Origin: Hydractinia symbiolongicarpus
Taxonomy: Eukaryota > Cnidaria > Hydrozoa > Anthoathecata > Hydractiniidae
Direction of reading: 5' to 3'
Assembly (NCBI RefSeq): GCF_029227915.1
Contig: NC_079885.1
Span: 29,081,001 to 29,145,000 of the forward strand
DNA length: 64,000 nt
The notes under the pieces are model-generated. The model did not search any database. It was not told the origin of the DNA and saw only the letters and a list, made by a program, of their open reading frames with translations. This document shows, piece by piece, positions 39,476 to 51,100 of the stretch. Position 1 is the first letter of the stretch. Each line of letters begins with the position of its first letter. Both the position numbers and the translations under genes were made by a program.

Positions 39476-41664
39476 CGAATGTATACAAAGAAAGTACCTA
39501 GGAAGTAAACTCATTTACCGAACGATTTTTTAAATTATTTTTTCACCACTAAAACGCATGAGATTTGTAGTTTTCAAAAATGTTATCATTTTTGATGAGA
39601 CGCTGAATAAAAGAATTTTAATCGCCGGCAAACGAAAACCGCGATTTCCCGTAAATCCCGGGCTTGGCCCGTATAGTCAAAAGTATACAAAGAAAGTACC
39701 CAGGGAGTAAACTCATTTTCAGAACGATTTTTTAAATTATTTTTTCACCACTAAAACGCATAAGACTTGTAGTTTTCGAAAATGTTTTCACTTTTAATGG
39801 GACGCTGAATAAAAGAATTTTAATCGCCGGCAAACGAAAACCCGCGATTTCCCGTAAATCCCGGGCTTGGCCCGTATAGTCGAATGTATACAAAGAAAGT
39901 ACCCAGGGAGTAAACTCATTTCCAGAACGATTTTTTAAATTATTTTTTCACCACTAAAACGCATAAGACTTGTAGTTTTCAAAAATGTTTTCACTTTTGA
40001 TAGGACGCTGAATAAAAGAATTTTAATCGCCGGCAAACGAAAAACCGCGATTTCCCATAAATCCCGGGGTTGGCCCGTATAGTCGAATGTATACAAAGAA
40101 AGTACCTAGGAAGTAAACTCATTTACCGAACGATTTTTTAAATTATTTTTTCACCACTAAAACGCATGAGATTTGTAGTTTTCAAAAATGTTTTCATTTT
40201 TGATGAGACGCCTAATTAAAGAGGTTTAATCGCCGGCAAACGAAAACCCGCGATTTCCCGTAAATCCCGGGCTTGGCCCGTATAGTCAAAAGTATACAAA
40301 AAAAGTACCCAGTGAGTAAACTCATTTCCCGAACGATTTTTTAAATTATTTTTTCACCACTAAAACGCATGAGGTTTGTAGTTTTGAAAAATGTTTTCAT
40401 TTTTGAGGGGACGCTGAATAAAAGAATTTTAATCGCTGGCAAACGAAAAACCGCGATTTCCCGTAAATCCCGGGCTTGGCCCGTATAGTCGAATGTATAC
40501 AAAGAAAGTACCCAGGGAGTAAACTCATTTCCCGAACAATTTTTTAAATTATTTTTTCACCACTAAAACGCATGAGACTTGTAGTTTTCAAAAATGTTTT
40601 CATTTTTGATGAGACGCTTAATGAAAGAGGTTTAATCGCCGGCAAACGAAAACCCGCGATTTCCTGTAAATCCCGGGCTTGGCCCGTATAGTCGCATGTA
40701 TACAAAGAAAGTACCCTGTGAGTAAACTCATTTCCAGAACGATTTTTTAAATTATTTTTTCACCACTAAAACGCATGAGACTTGTAGTTTAAAAAAATGT
40801 TTTCATTTTTGATGAGACGCTGAATTAAAGAAGTTTAATCGCCGGCAAACGAAAACCCGCGATTTCCCGTAAATCCCGGACTCGGCCCGTATAGTCAAAA
40901 GTATACAAAAAAAGTACCCAGGGAGTAAACTCATTTCCCGAACGATTTTTTAATTATTTTTTTACCACTAAAACGCATGAGGTTTGTATTTTTGTAAAAT
41001 TTTTTCATTTTTGAGGGGACGCTGAATAAAAGAAGTTTAATCGCTGGCAAACGAAAACCCGCGATTTCCCTTAAATCCCGGACTCGGCCCGTATAGTCAA
41101 AAGTATACAAAAAAGTACCCAGGGAGTAAACTCATTTCCCGAACAATTTTTTAAATTATTTTTTCACCACTAAAACGCATGAGACTTGTAGTTTTCAAAA
41201 ATGTTTTCATTTTTGATGAGACGCTTAATGAAAGAGGTTTAATCGCCGGCAAACGAAAACCCGCGATTTCCTGTAAATCCCGGGCTTGGCCCGTATAGTC
41301 GCATGTATACAAAGAAAGTACCCTGTGAGTAAATTCATTTCCAGAACGATTTTTTAAATTATTTTTTCACCACTAAAACGCATGAGGTTTGTATTTTTGT
41401 AAAATTTTTTCATTTTTGAGGGGACGCTGAATAAAAGAAGTTTAATCGCTGGCAAACGAAAACCCGCGATTTCCCTTAAATCCCGGACTCGGCCCGTATA
41501 GTCAAAAGTATACAAAAAAGTACCCAGGGAGTAAACTCATTTCCCGAACAATTTTTTAAATTATTTTTTCACCACTAAAACGCATGAGACTTGTAGTTTT
41601 CAAAAATGTTTTCATTTTTGATGAGACGCTTAATGAAAGAGGTTTAATCGCCGGCAAACGAAAA

Positions 41665-41689
41665 CCCGGGATTTCCTGTAAATCCCGGG
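41665..41689. other. Dyad 2 variant made perfect by a change in the other arm
   Basis: Here the left arm reads CCCGGGATTT (41665-41674), with loop CCTGT and right arm AAATCCCGGG (41680-41689), a perfect 10 bp pairing. The usual left arm is CCCGCGATTT, so a single C-to-G change in the left arm restores symmetry that the 29.3 kb version restores through the right arm. Confidence 0.88.
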
Positions 41690-44600
41690 CTTGGCCCGTA
41701 TAGTCGCATGTATACAAAGAAAGTACCCTGTGAGTAAACTCATTTCCAGAACGATTTTTTAAATTATTTTTTCACCACTAAAACGCATGAGACTTGTAGT
41801 TTAAAAAAATGTTTTCATTTTTGATGAGACGCTGAATAAAAGAAGTTTAATCGCCGGCAAACGAAAACCCGCGATTTCCCGTAAATCCCGGACTCGGCCC
41901 GTATAGTCAAAAGTATACAAAGAAAGTACCCAGGGAGTAGACTCATTTCCCGAACGATTTTTTAAATTATTTTTTCACTACTAAAACGCATGAGACTTGT
42001 AGTTTTTAAAAATGTTTTCATTTTTGATGAGGCGCTTAATGAAAGAGGTTTAATCGCCGGCAAACGAAAACCCGCGATTTCCCGTGAATCCCGGGCCTGG
42101 CCCGTATAGTCGAATGTATACAAAGAAAGTACCCTGTGAGTAAACTCATTTCCAGAACGATTTTTTAAATTATTTTTTACCACTAAAACGCATCAGACTT
42201 GTAGTTTTCAAAAATGTTTTCATTTTTGATGGGACGCTGAATAAAAGAATTTTAATCGCCGGCAAACGAAAACCCGCGATTTCCCGTAAATCCCGGCTTG
42301 GCCCGTATAGTCAAAAGTATACAAAGAAAGTACCCAGGGAGTAAACACATTTCCCGAACGATTTTTTAAATTTTTTTTTCACCACTAAAACGCATGAGAC
42401 TTGTAGTTTTCAAAATTGTTTTCATTTTTGATGAGACGCTGAATAAAAGAAGTTTAATCGCCGGCAAACGAAAACCCGCGATTTCCCGTAAATCCCGGAC
42501 TCGGCCCGTATAGTCGAATGTATACAAAGAAAGTACCCAGGGAGTAAACTCATTTCCAGAACGATTTTTTAAATTATTTTTTCACCACTAAAACGCATAA
42601 GACTTGTAGTTTTCAAAAATGTTTTCACTTTTGATAGGACGCTGAATAAAAGAATTTTAATCGCCGGCAAACGAAAAACCGCGATTTCCCATAAATCCCG
42701 GGGTTGGCCCGTATAGTCGAATGTATACAAAGAAAGTACCTAGGAAGTAAACTCATTTACCGAACGATTTTTTAAATTATTTTTTCACCACTAAAACGCA
42801 TGAGATTTGTAGTTTTCAAAAATGTTTTCATTTTTGATGAGACGCCTAATTAAAGAGGTTTAATCGCCGGCAAACGAAAACCCGCGATTTCCCGTAAATC
42901 CCGGGCTTGGCCCGTATAGTCGAATGTATACGAAGAAAGTACCTAGGAAGTAAACTCATTTACCGAACGATTTTTTAAATTATTTTTTCACCACTAAAAC
43001 GCATGAGATTTGTAGTTTTCAAAAATGTTTTCATTTTTGATGAGACGCCTAATTAAAGAGGTTTAACCGCCGGCAAACGAAAACCCGCGATTTCCCGTAT
43101 ATCCCGGGCTTGGCCCGTATAGTCAAAAGTTACAAAAAAAGTACCCAGGGAGTAAACTCATTTCCCGAACGATTTTTTAATTATTTTTTCACCACTAAAA
43201 CGCATGAGGTTTGTATTTTTGTAAAATTTTTTCATTTTTGAGGGGACGCTGAATAAAAGAAGTTTAATCGCTGGCAAACGAAAACCCGCGATTTCCCTTA
43301 AATCCCGGACTCGGCCCGTATAGTCAAAAGTATACAAAAAAGTACCCAGGGAGTAAACTCATTTCCCGAACAATTTTTTAAATTATTTTTTCACCACTAA
43401 AACGCATGAGACTTGTAGTTTTCAAAAATGTTTTCATTTTTGATGAGACGCTTAATGAAAGAGGTTTAATCGCCGGCAAACGAAAACCCGCGATTTCCTG
43501 TAAATCCCGGGCTTGTTCCGTATAGTCGCATGTATACAAAGAAAGTACCCTGTGAGTAAACTCATTTCCAGAACGATTTTTTAAATTATTTTTTCACCAC
43601 TAAAACGCATGAGACTTGTAGTTTAAAAAAATGTTTTCATTTTTGATGAGACGCTGAATAAAAGAAGTTTAATCGCCGGCAAACGAAAACCCGCGATTTC
43701 CCGTAAATCCCGGACTCGGCCCGTATAGTCAAAAGTATACAAAGAAAGTACCCAGGGAGTAGACTCATTTCCCGAACGATTTTTTAAAGTATTTTTTCAC
43801 TACTAAAACGCATGAGACTTGTAGTTTTTAAAAATGTTTTCATTTTTGATGAGACGCTTAATGAAAGAGGTTTAATCGCCAGCAAACGAAAACCCGCGAT
43901 TTCCTGTAAATCCCGGGCTTGGCCCGTGTAGTCGAATGTATACAAAGAAAGTACCCAGGGAGTAACTCATTTCCCGAACGATTTTTTAAATTATTTTTTC
44001 ACCACTAAAACGCATGAGACTTGTAGGTTTCAAAAATGTTTTCATTTTTGATGAGGCGCTTAATGAAAGAGGTTTAATCGCCGGCAAACGAAAACCCGCG
44101 ATTTCCCGTGAATCCCGGGCCTGGCCCGTATAGTCGAATGTATACAAAGAAAGTACCCTGTGAGTAAACTCATTTCCAGAACGATTTTTTAAATTATTTT
44201 TTCACCACTAAAACGCATGAGATTTGTAGTTTTCAGAAATGTTTTCATTTTTGATGAGACGCTTGATGAAAGTGGTTTAATCGCCGGCAAACGAAAAACC
44301 GCGATTTCCCGTGAATCCCGGGCCTGGCCCGTATAGTCGAATGTATACAAAGAAAGTACCCTGTGAGTAAACTCATTTCCAGAACGATTTTTTAAATTAT
44401 TTTTTACCACTAAAACGCATCAGACTTGTAGTTTTCAAAAATGTTTTCATTTTTGATGGGACGCTGAATAAAAGAATTTTAATCGCCGGCAAACGAAAAC
44501 CCGCGATTTCCCGTAAATCCCGGCTTGGCCCGTATAGTCAAAAGTATACAAAGAAAGTACCCAGGGAGTAAACACATTTCCCGAACGATTTTTTAAATTT

Positions 44601-44959
44601 TTTTTTCACCACTAAAACGCATGAGACTTGTAGTTTTCAAAATTGTTTTCATTTTTGATGAGACGCTGAATAAAAGAAGTTTAATCGCCGGCAAACGAAA
44701 ACCCGCGATTTCCCATAAATCCCGGGCTTGGCCCGTATAGTTGAATGTATCTAAAGAAAGTACCCAGGGAGTAAACTGATTTCCCGAACGATTTTTCAAA
44801 TTATTTCTGCACCACTAGAACGAATGGGACTTATAGTTTTCAAAAATGTTTTCATTTTTGATGACACGCTGAATAAAAGAAGTTTAATCGCCGGCAAACG
44901 AAAACCCGCGATTTCCCGTAAATTCCGGACTCGGCCCGTATAGTCAAAAGTATACAAAG

Positions 44960-45183
44960 CTTTAAATACTGTTCCACCCGGGCTAAAGTTGGTGGGCGTT
45001 GCCATTTTTCCAAATGTGGTCCTAAACAAAGGTTCTGGTTTTGTTAACATTGTCTCAATCGTTTCTGTGCTGTTTCAAAAGGTAGTTTTATATATAGGGT
45101 GATAACATAGGAATCATTCATACACACGTGGTCCCCACAAGGCATAAAATTTACATTTACATGCCTTGTGAGAACCCCTGTCC
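44960..45183. other. 224 bp non-satellite segment replacing 120 bp of array B
   Basis: Family-B sequence stops after GTATACAAAG (44959) and resumes at AATGTGGTTTAATCGCC (45184). Compared with the intact sister block at 46.2-48.0 kb, 120 bp of satellite (46890-47009) is missing and 224 bp of unrelated sequence takes its place. No target-site duplication or terminal inverted repeat frames it. It contains a 10 bp inverted repeat, CACAAGGCAT at 45136-45145 and ATGCCTTGTG at 45161-45170. Minus-strand open frames cross it but continue into satellite on each side, so no gene is supported. It could be a scrap of a dispersed element or filler DNA from break repair. Confidence 0.88.
45136..45170. repeat. 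Inverted repeat within the foreign segment
   Basis: Perfect 10 bp arms CACAAGGCAT and ATGCCTTGTG are separated by 15 bp. The extended context (GTCCCC before, GAGAACCCC after) is almost symmetric too. The pattern is reminiscent, from memory only, of CCTTGTGGGGACC-type palindromic dispersed repeats of animal genomes; no identification is claimed. Confidence 0.8.
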
Positions 45184-48136
45184 AATGTGGTTTAATCGCC
45201 GGCAAGCGAAAACCCGCGATTTCCCGTAAATCCCGGACTCGGCCCGCATAGTCGAATGTATACAAAGAAAGTACCCTGTGAGTAAACTCATTTCCAAAAC
45301 GATTTTTTAAATTATCTTTTCACCTCTAAAACGCATGAGACTTGTAGTTTTCCAAAATGTTTTCATTTTTGATGAAACGCTGAATAAAAGAAGTTTAATC
45401 GCCGGCAAACGAAATCCCGCCATTTCCCGTAAACCCCGGACTCGGCCCGTATAGTCAAAAATATACAAAGAAAGTACCCAGGGAGTAAACTCATTTCCCG
45501 AACAATTTTTTAAATTATTATTTCACCACTAAAGCCCATGAGACTTGTAGTTTTTAAAAATGTTTTCATTATTGATGAGACGGTGAATAAAAGAAGTTTA
45601 ATCGCCGGCAAACAAAAACCCGCGATTTCCCGTAAATCCCGGACTCGGCCTGTATAGTTAAAAGTATACAAAGAAGGTACCCAGGGAGTAAACTCATTTC
45701 CCGAACGATTTTTTAAATTATTTTTTCACCACTAAAACGCATGAGATTTGTAGTTTTCAGAAATGTTTTCATTTTTGATGAGACGCTTGATGAAAGTGGT
45801 TTAATCGCCGGCAAACGAAAAACCGCGATTTCCCGTAAATCCCGGGCTTGGCCCGTATAGTCAAAAGTATACAAAGAAAGTACCCAGGGAGTAAACTCAT
45901 TTCCCAAATGATTTTTTGAAATTATTTTGTCACCACTAAAACGCATGAGACTTGTAGTTTTCAAAAATGTTTTCATTTTTAATGAGACGCTTAATGAAAG
46001 AGTTTTAATCGCCGGCAAACGTAAACCCGCGATTTCCCGTAAATCCCGGACTCGGCCCGTATAGTCAAAAGTATACAAAGAAAGTACACAGGGAGTAAAC
46101 TCATTTCCCGACGATTTTTAAAATTATTCTTTCACCACTAAAACGTATGAGACTTGTAGTTTTCAGAAATGTTTTCATTTTTGATGAGGCGCTTAATGAA
46201 AGAGGTTTAATCGCCGGCAAACGAAAACCCGCGATTTCCCGTGAATCCCGGGCCTGGCCCGTATAGTCGAATGTATACAAAGAAAGTACCCTGTGAGTAA
46301 ACTCATTTCCAGAACGATTTTTTAAATTATTTTTTACCACTAAAACGCATCAGACTTGTAGTTTTCAAAAATGTTTTCATTTTTGATGGGACGCTGAATA
46401 AAAGAATTTTAATCGCCGGCAAAAGAAAACCCGCGATTTCCCGTAAATCCCGGCTTGGCCCGTATAGTCAAAAGTATACAAAGAAAGTACCCAGGGAGTA
46501 AACACATTTCCCAAACGATTTTTTAAATTTTTTTTTCACCACTAAAACGCATGAGACTTGTAGTTTTCAAAATTGTTTTCAATTTTGATGAGACGCTGAA
46601 TAAAAGAAGTTTAATCGCCGGCAAACGAAAACCCGCGATTTCCCGTAAATCCCGGGCTTGGCCCGTATAGTTGAATGTATCTAAAGAAAGTACCCAGGGA
46701 GTAAACTGATTTCCCGAACGATTTTTCAAATTATTTCTGCACCACCAGAACGAATGGGACTTATAGTTTTCAAAAATGTTTTCATTTTTGATGAGACGCT
46801 GAATAAAAGAAGTTTAATCGCCGGCAAACGAAAACCCGCGATTTCCCGTAAATTCCGGACTCGGCCCGTATAGTCAAAAGTATACAAAGAAAGTACCCAG
46901 GGAGTAAACTCAATTCCCGAACGATTTTTTAAAATTATTTTTTCACCACTAAAACGTATGAGACTTGTAGTTTTCAGAAATGTTTTCATTTTTGATGAGA
47001 CGCTTATTGAATGTGGTTTAATCGCCGGCAAGCGAAAACCCGCGATTTCCCGTAAATCCCGGACTCGGCCCGCATAGTCGAATGTATACAAAGAAAGTAC
47101 CCTGTGAGTAAACTCATTTCCAAAACGATTTTTTAAATTATCTTTTCACCTCTAAAACGCATGAGACTTGTAGTTTTCCAAAATGTTTTCATTTTTGATG
47201 AAACGCTGAATAAAAGAAGTTTAATCGCCGGCAAACGAAATCCCGCCATTTCCCGTAAACCCCGGACTCGGCCCGCATAGTCAAAAATATACAAAGAAAG
47301 TACCCAGGGAGTAAACTCATTTCCCGAACAATTTTTTAAATTATTATTTCACCACTAAAGCCCATGAGACTTGTAGTTTTTAAAAATGTTTTCATTATTG
47401 ATGAGACGGTGAATAAAAGAAGTTTAATCGCCGGCAAACAAAAACCCGCGATTTCCCGTAAATCCCGGACTCGGCCTGTATAGTTAAAAGTATACAAAGA
47501 AGGTACCCAGGAAGTAAACTCATTTCCCGAACGATTTTTTAAATTATTTTTTCACCACTAAAACGCATGAGATTTGTAGTTTTCAGAAATGTTTTCATTT
47601 TTGATGAGACGCTTGATGAAAGTGGTTTAATCGCCGGCAAACGAAAAACCGCGATTTCCCGTAAATCCCGGGCTTGGCCCGTATAGTCAAAAGTATACAA
47701 AGAAAGTACCCAGGGAGTAAACTCATTTCCCAAATGATTTTTTGAAATTATTTTGTCACCACTAAAACGCATGAGACTTGTAGTTTTCAAAAATGTTTTC
47801 ATTTTTAATGAGACGCTAAATGAAAGAGTTTTAATCGCCGGCAAACGTATACCCGCGATTTCCCGTAAATCCCGGACTCGGCCCGTATAGTCAAAAGTAT
47901 ACAAAGAAAGTACCCAGGGAGTAAACTCATTTTGCCGACGATTTTTAAAATTATTCTTTCACCACTAAAACGTATGAGACTTGTAGTTTTCAGAAATGTT
48001 TTCATTTTTGATGAGACGCTTAATGAATGTGGTTTAATCGCCGGCAAGCGAAAACCCGCGATTTCCCGTAAATCCCAGGCTTGGCCCGCATAGTCGAATG
48101 TATACAAAGAAAGTACCCTGTGAGTAAACTTATTTT

Positions 48137-51100
48137 CAAAACGATTTTTTAAATTATCTTTTCACCACTAAAACGCATGAGACTTGTAGTTTTCAAAAAT
48201 GTTTTCATTTTTGATGAGACGCTGAATAAAAGAAGTTTAATCGCCGGCAAACAAAAACCCGCCATTTCCCGTAAATCCCAGGCTTGGCCCGCATAGTCGA
48301 ATGTATACAAAGAAAGTACCCTGTGAGTAAACTTATTTCCAAAACGATTTTTTAAATTATCTTTTCACCACTAAAACGCATGAGACTTGTAGTTTTCAAA
48401 AATGTTTTCATTTTTGATGAGACGCTGAATAAAAGAAGTTTAATCGCCGGCAAACGAAAACCCGCCATTTCCCGTAAACCCCGGACTCGCCCCGTATAGT
48501 CAAAAGTATACAAAGAAAGTACCCAGGGAGTAAACTCATTTCCCGAACGATTTTTTAAATTATTATTTCACCACTAAAGCCCATGAGACTTGTAGTTTTT
48601 AAAAATGTTTTCATTTTTGATGAGACGGTAAATAAAAGAAGTTTAATCGCCGGCAAACGAAAACCCGCGATTTCCCGTAAATCCCGGACTCGGCCTGTAT
48701 AGTCAAAAGTATACAAAGAAAGTACCCAGGGAGTAAACTCATTTCACGAACGATTTTTTAAATTATTTTTTCACCACTAAAACGCACGAGACTTGTAGTT
48801 TTCAGAAATGTTTTTATTTTTGATGAGAGGCTTAATTAAAGTGGTTTAATCGCCGGCAAACGAAAACCCGCGATTTCTCGTAAATCCCGGGCTTGGCCCG
48901 TGTAGTCAAAAGTATACAAAGAAAGTACCCAGGGAGTAAACTCATTTCCCAAATGATTTTTTGAAATTATTTTGTCACCACTAAAACGCATGAGACTTGT
49001 ACTTTTCAAAAGTGTTTTCATTTTTGATGAGACGCTGAATAAAAGAAGTTTAATCGCCGGCAAACGAAAACCCGCGATTTCCCGTAAATCCCGGGCTTGG
49101 CCCGTATAGTCGAATGTATACAAAGAAAGTACCCTGTGAGTAAACTCATTTCCAAAACAATTTTTTAAATTATCTTTTCACCACTAAAACGCATGAGACT
49201 TGTAGTTTTCAAAAATGTTTTCATTTTTGATGAGACGCTGAATAAAAGAAGTTTAATCGCCGGCAAACGAAAACCCGCCATTTCCCGTAAACCCCGGACT
49301 CGGCCCGTATAGTCGAATGTATACAAAGAAAGTACCCAGGGAGTAAACTCATTTCCCGAACGATTTTTTAAATTATTTTTTCACCACTAAAACGTATGAG
49401 ACTTGTAGTTTTTAAAAATGTTTTCATTTTTGATGAGACGATTAATGAAAGTGGTTTAATCGCTGGCAAACGAAAACACGCGATTTCCCGTAAATCCCGG
49501 GCTTGGCCCGTATAGTCGAATGTATACAAAGAAAGTACCCTGTGAGTAAACTCATTTCCAGAACGATTTTTTAAATTATTTTTCCACCACTAAAACGCAT
49601 AAGACTTGTAGTTTACAAAAATTTTTTCATTTTTGATGAGACGCTGAATAAAAGAAGTTTAATCGTCGGCAAACGAAAACCGGCGATTTCCCGTAAATCC
49701 CGGGCTTGGCCCGTATAGTTAAAAAAGTACAAAGAAAGTACCCAGGGAGTAAACTCATTTCCCGAGCGATTTTTTGAAATTATTTTGTCACCACTAAAAC
49801 GCATGAGACTTGTAATTTTCAAAAATGTTTTCATTTTTAATGAGACGCTTAATGAAAGAGTTTTAATCGCCGGCAAACGAAAACCCGCGATTTCTTGTAA
49901 ATCCCGGACTCGGCCCGTATAGTCAAAAGTATACAAAGAAAGTACCCAGGGAGTAAACTCATTTCCCGAACGATTTTTAAAATTATTTTTTCACCACTAA
50001 AACGTATGAGACTTGTAGTTTTCAGAAATGTTTTCATTTTTGATGAGACGCTTAATGAATGTGGTTTAATCGCCGGCAAGCGAAAACCCGCGATTTCCCG
50101 TAAATCCCAGGCTTGGCCCGCATAGTCGAATGTATACAAAGAAAGTACCCTGTGAGTAAACTTATTTCCAAAACGATTTTTTAAATTATCTTTTCACCAC
50201 TAAAACGCATGAGACTTGTAGTTTTCAAAAATGTTTTCATTTTTGATGAGACGCTGAATAAAAGAAGTTTAATCGCCGGCAAACGAAAACCCGCCATTTC
50301 CCGTAAACCCCGGACTCGCCCCGTATAGTCAAAAGTATACAAAGAAAGTACCCAGGGAGTAAACTCATTTCCCGAACGATTTCTTAAATTATTATTTCAC
50401 CACTAAAGCCCATGAGACTTGTAGTTTTTAAAAATGTTTTCATTTTTGATGAGACGGTGAATAAAAGAAGTTTAATCGCCGGCAAACGAAAACCCGCGAT
50501 TTCCCGTAAATCCCGGACTCGGCCTGTATAGTCAAAAGTATACAAAGAAAGTACCCAGGGAGTAAACTCATTTCACGAACGATTTTTTAAATTATTTTTT
50601 CACCACTAAAACGCATGAGACTTGTAGTTTTCAGAAATGTTTTCATTTTTGATGAGACGCTGAATAAAAGAAGTTTAATCGTCGGCAAACGAAAACCGGC
50701 GATTTCCCGTAAATCCCGGGCTTGGCCCGTATAGTTAAAAAAGTACAAAGAAAGTACCCAGGGAGTAAACTCATTTCCCGAGCGATTTTTTAAATTACTT
50801 TGTCACCACAGAAACGCATGAGACTTGTAGTTTTCAAAAAAGTTTTCATTTTTGATGAAACGCTTAATGAAAGGGGTTTAATCGCCGGCAAACGAAAACC
50901 CGCGATTTCCCGTAAATCCCGGGCTTGGCCCGTATAGTCGAATGTATTAAAAGAAAGTACCCTGTGAGTAAACTCATTTCCAGAACGATTTTTTAAACTA
51001 TTTTTTCACCACTAAAACGCATAAGACTTGTAGTTTCCAAAAATGTTTTCATTTTTGATGAGACGCTGAATAAAAGAAGTTTAATCGCCGGCAAACGAAA

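Larger units (their letters stand above)
35240..42480. repeat. Blocks related at about 4.26 kb (21 units)
   Basis: Segments of 35.24-38.16 kb match segments of 39.50-42.48 kb at offsets of 4256-4258 bp. Checked points are ACCGAACGATTTTTT at 35261 and 39517, the rare CATAAATCCCGGGGTTGG variant at 35801 and 40057, and the ACCACTAAAACGCATCAG segment near 37921 and 42179. Internal rearrangements interrupt the match, so it is a mosaic, not one clean duplication. The CATAAATCCCGGGG variant occurs a third time at 42691. Confidence 0.75.
44300..48012. repeat. Nine-unit higher-order duplication, 1826 bp step, one copy interrupted
   Basis: 44300-46186 and 46230-48012 are near-identical. The offset is 1930 bp before the insert and 1826 bp after it. 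1826 bp is nine units; the 104 bp change equals 224 bp gained minus 120 bp lost at the insert. Shared variants include GTGAATCCCGGGCCTGG, GATGAGACGGTGAATAAAAG and GGCCTGTATAGTTAAAAG. Confidence 0.88.

Noticed and set aside
44960-45183. MITE or other complete DNA transposon
   Set aside because: The inverted repeat is internal, the ends are not inverted repeats, and there is no target-site duplication.
44796-45265. Minus-strand open frames crossing the 224 bp foreign segment, as a possible captured exon
   Set aside because: They are chimaeras of satellite and insert with no recognised domain and no splice signals that I could support.
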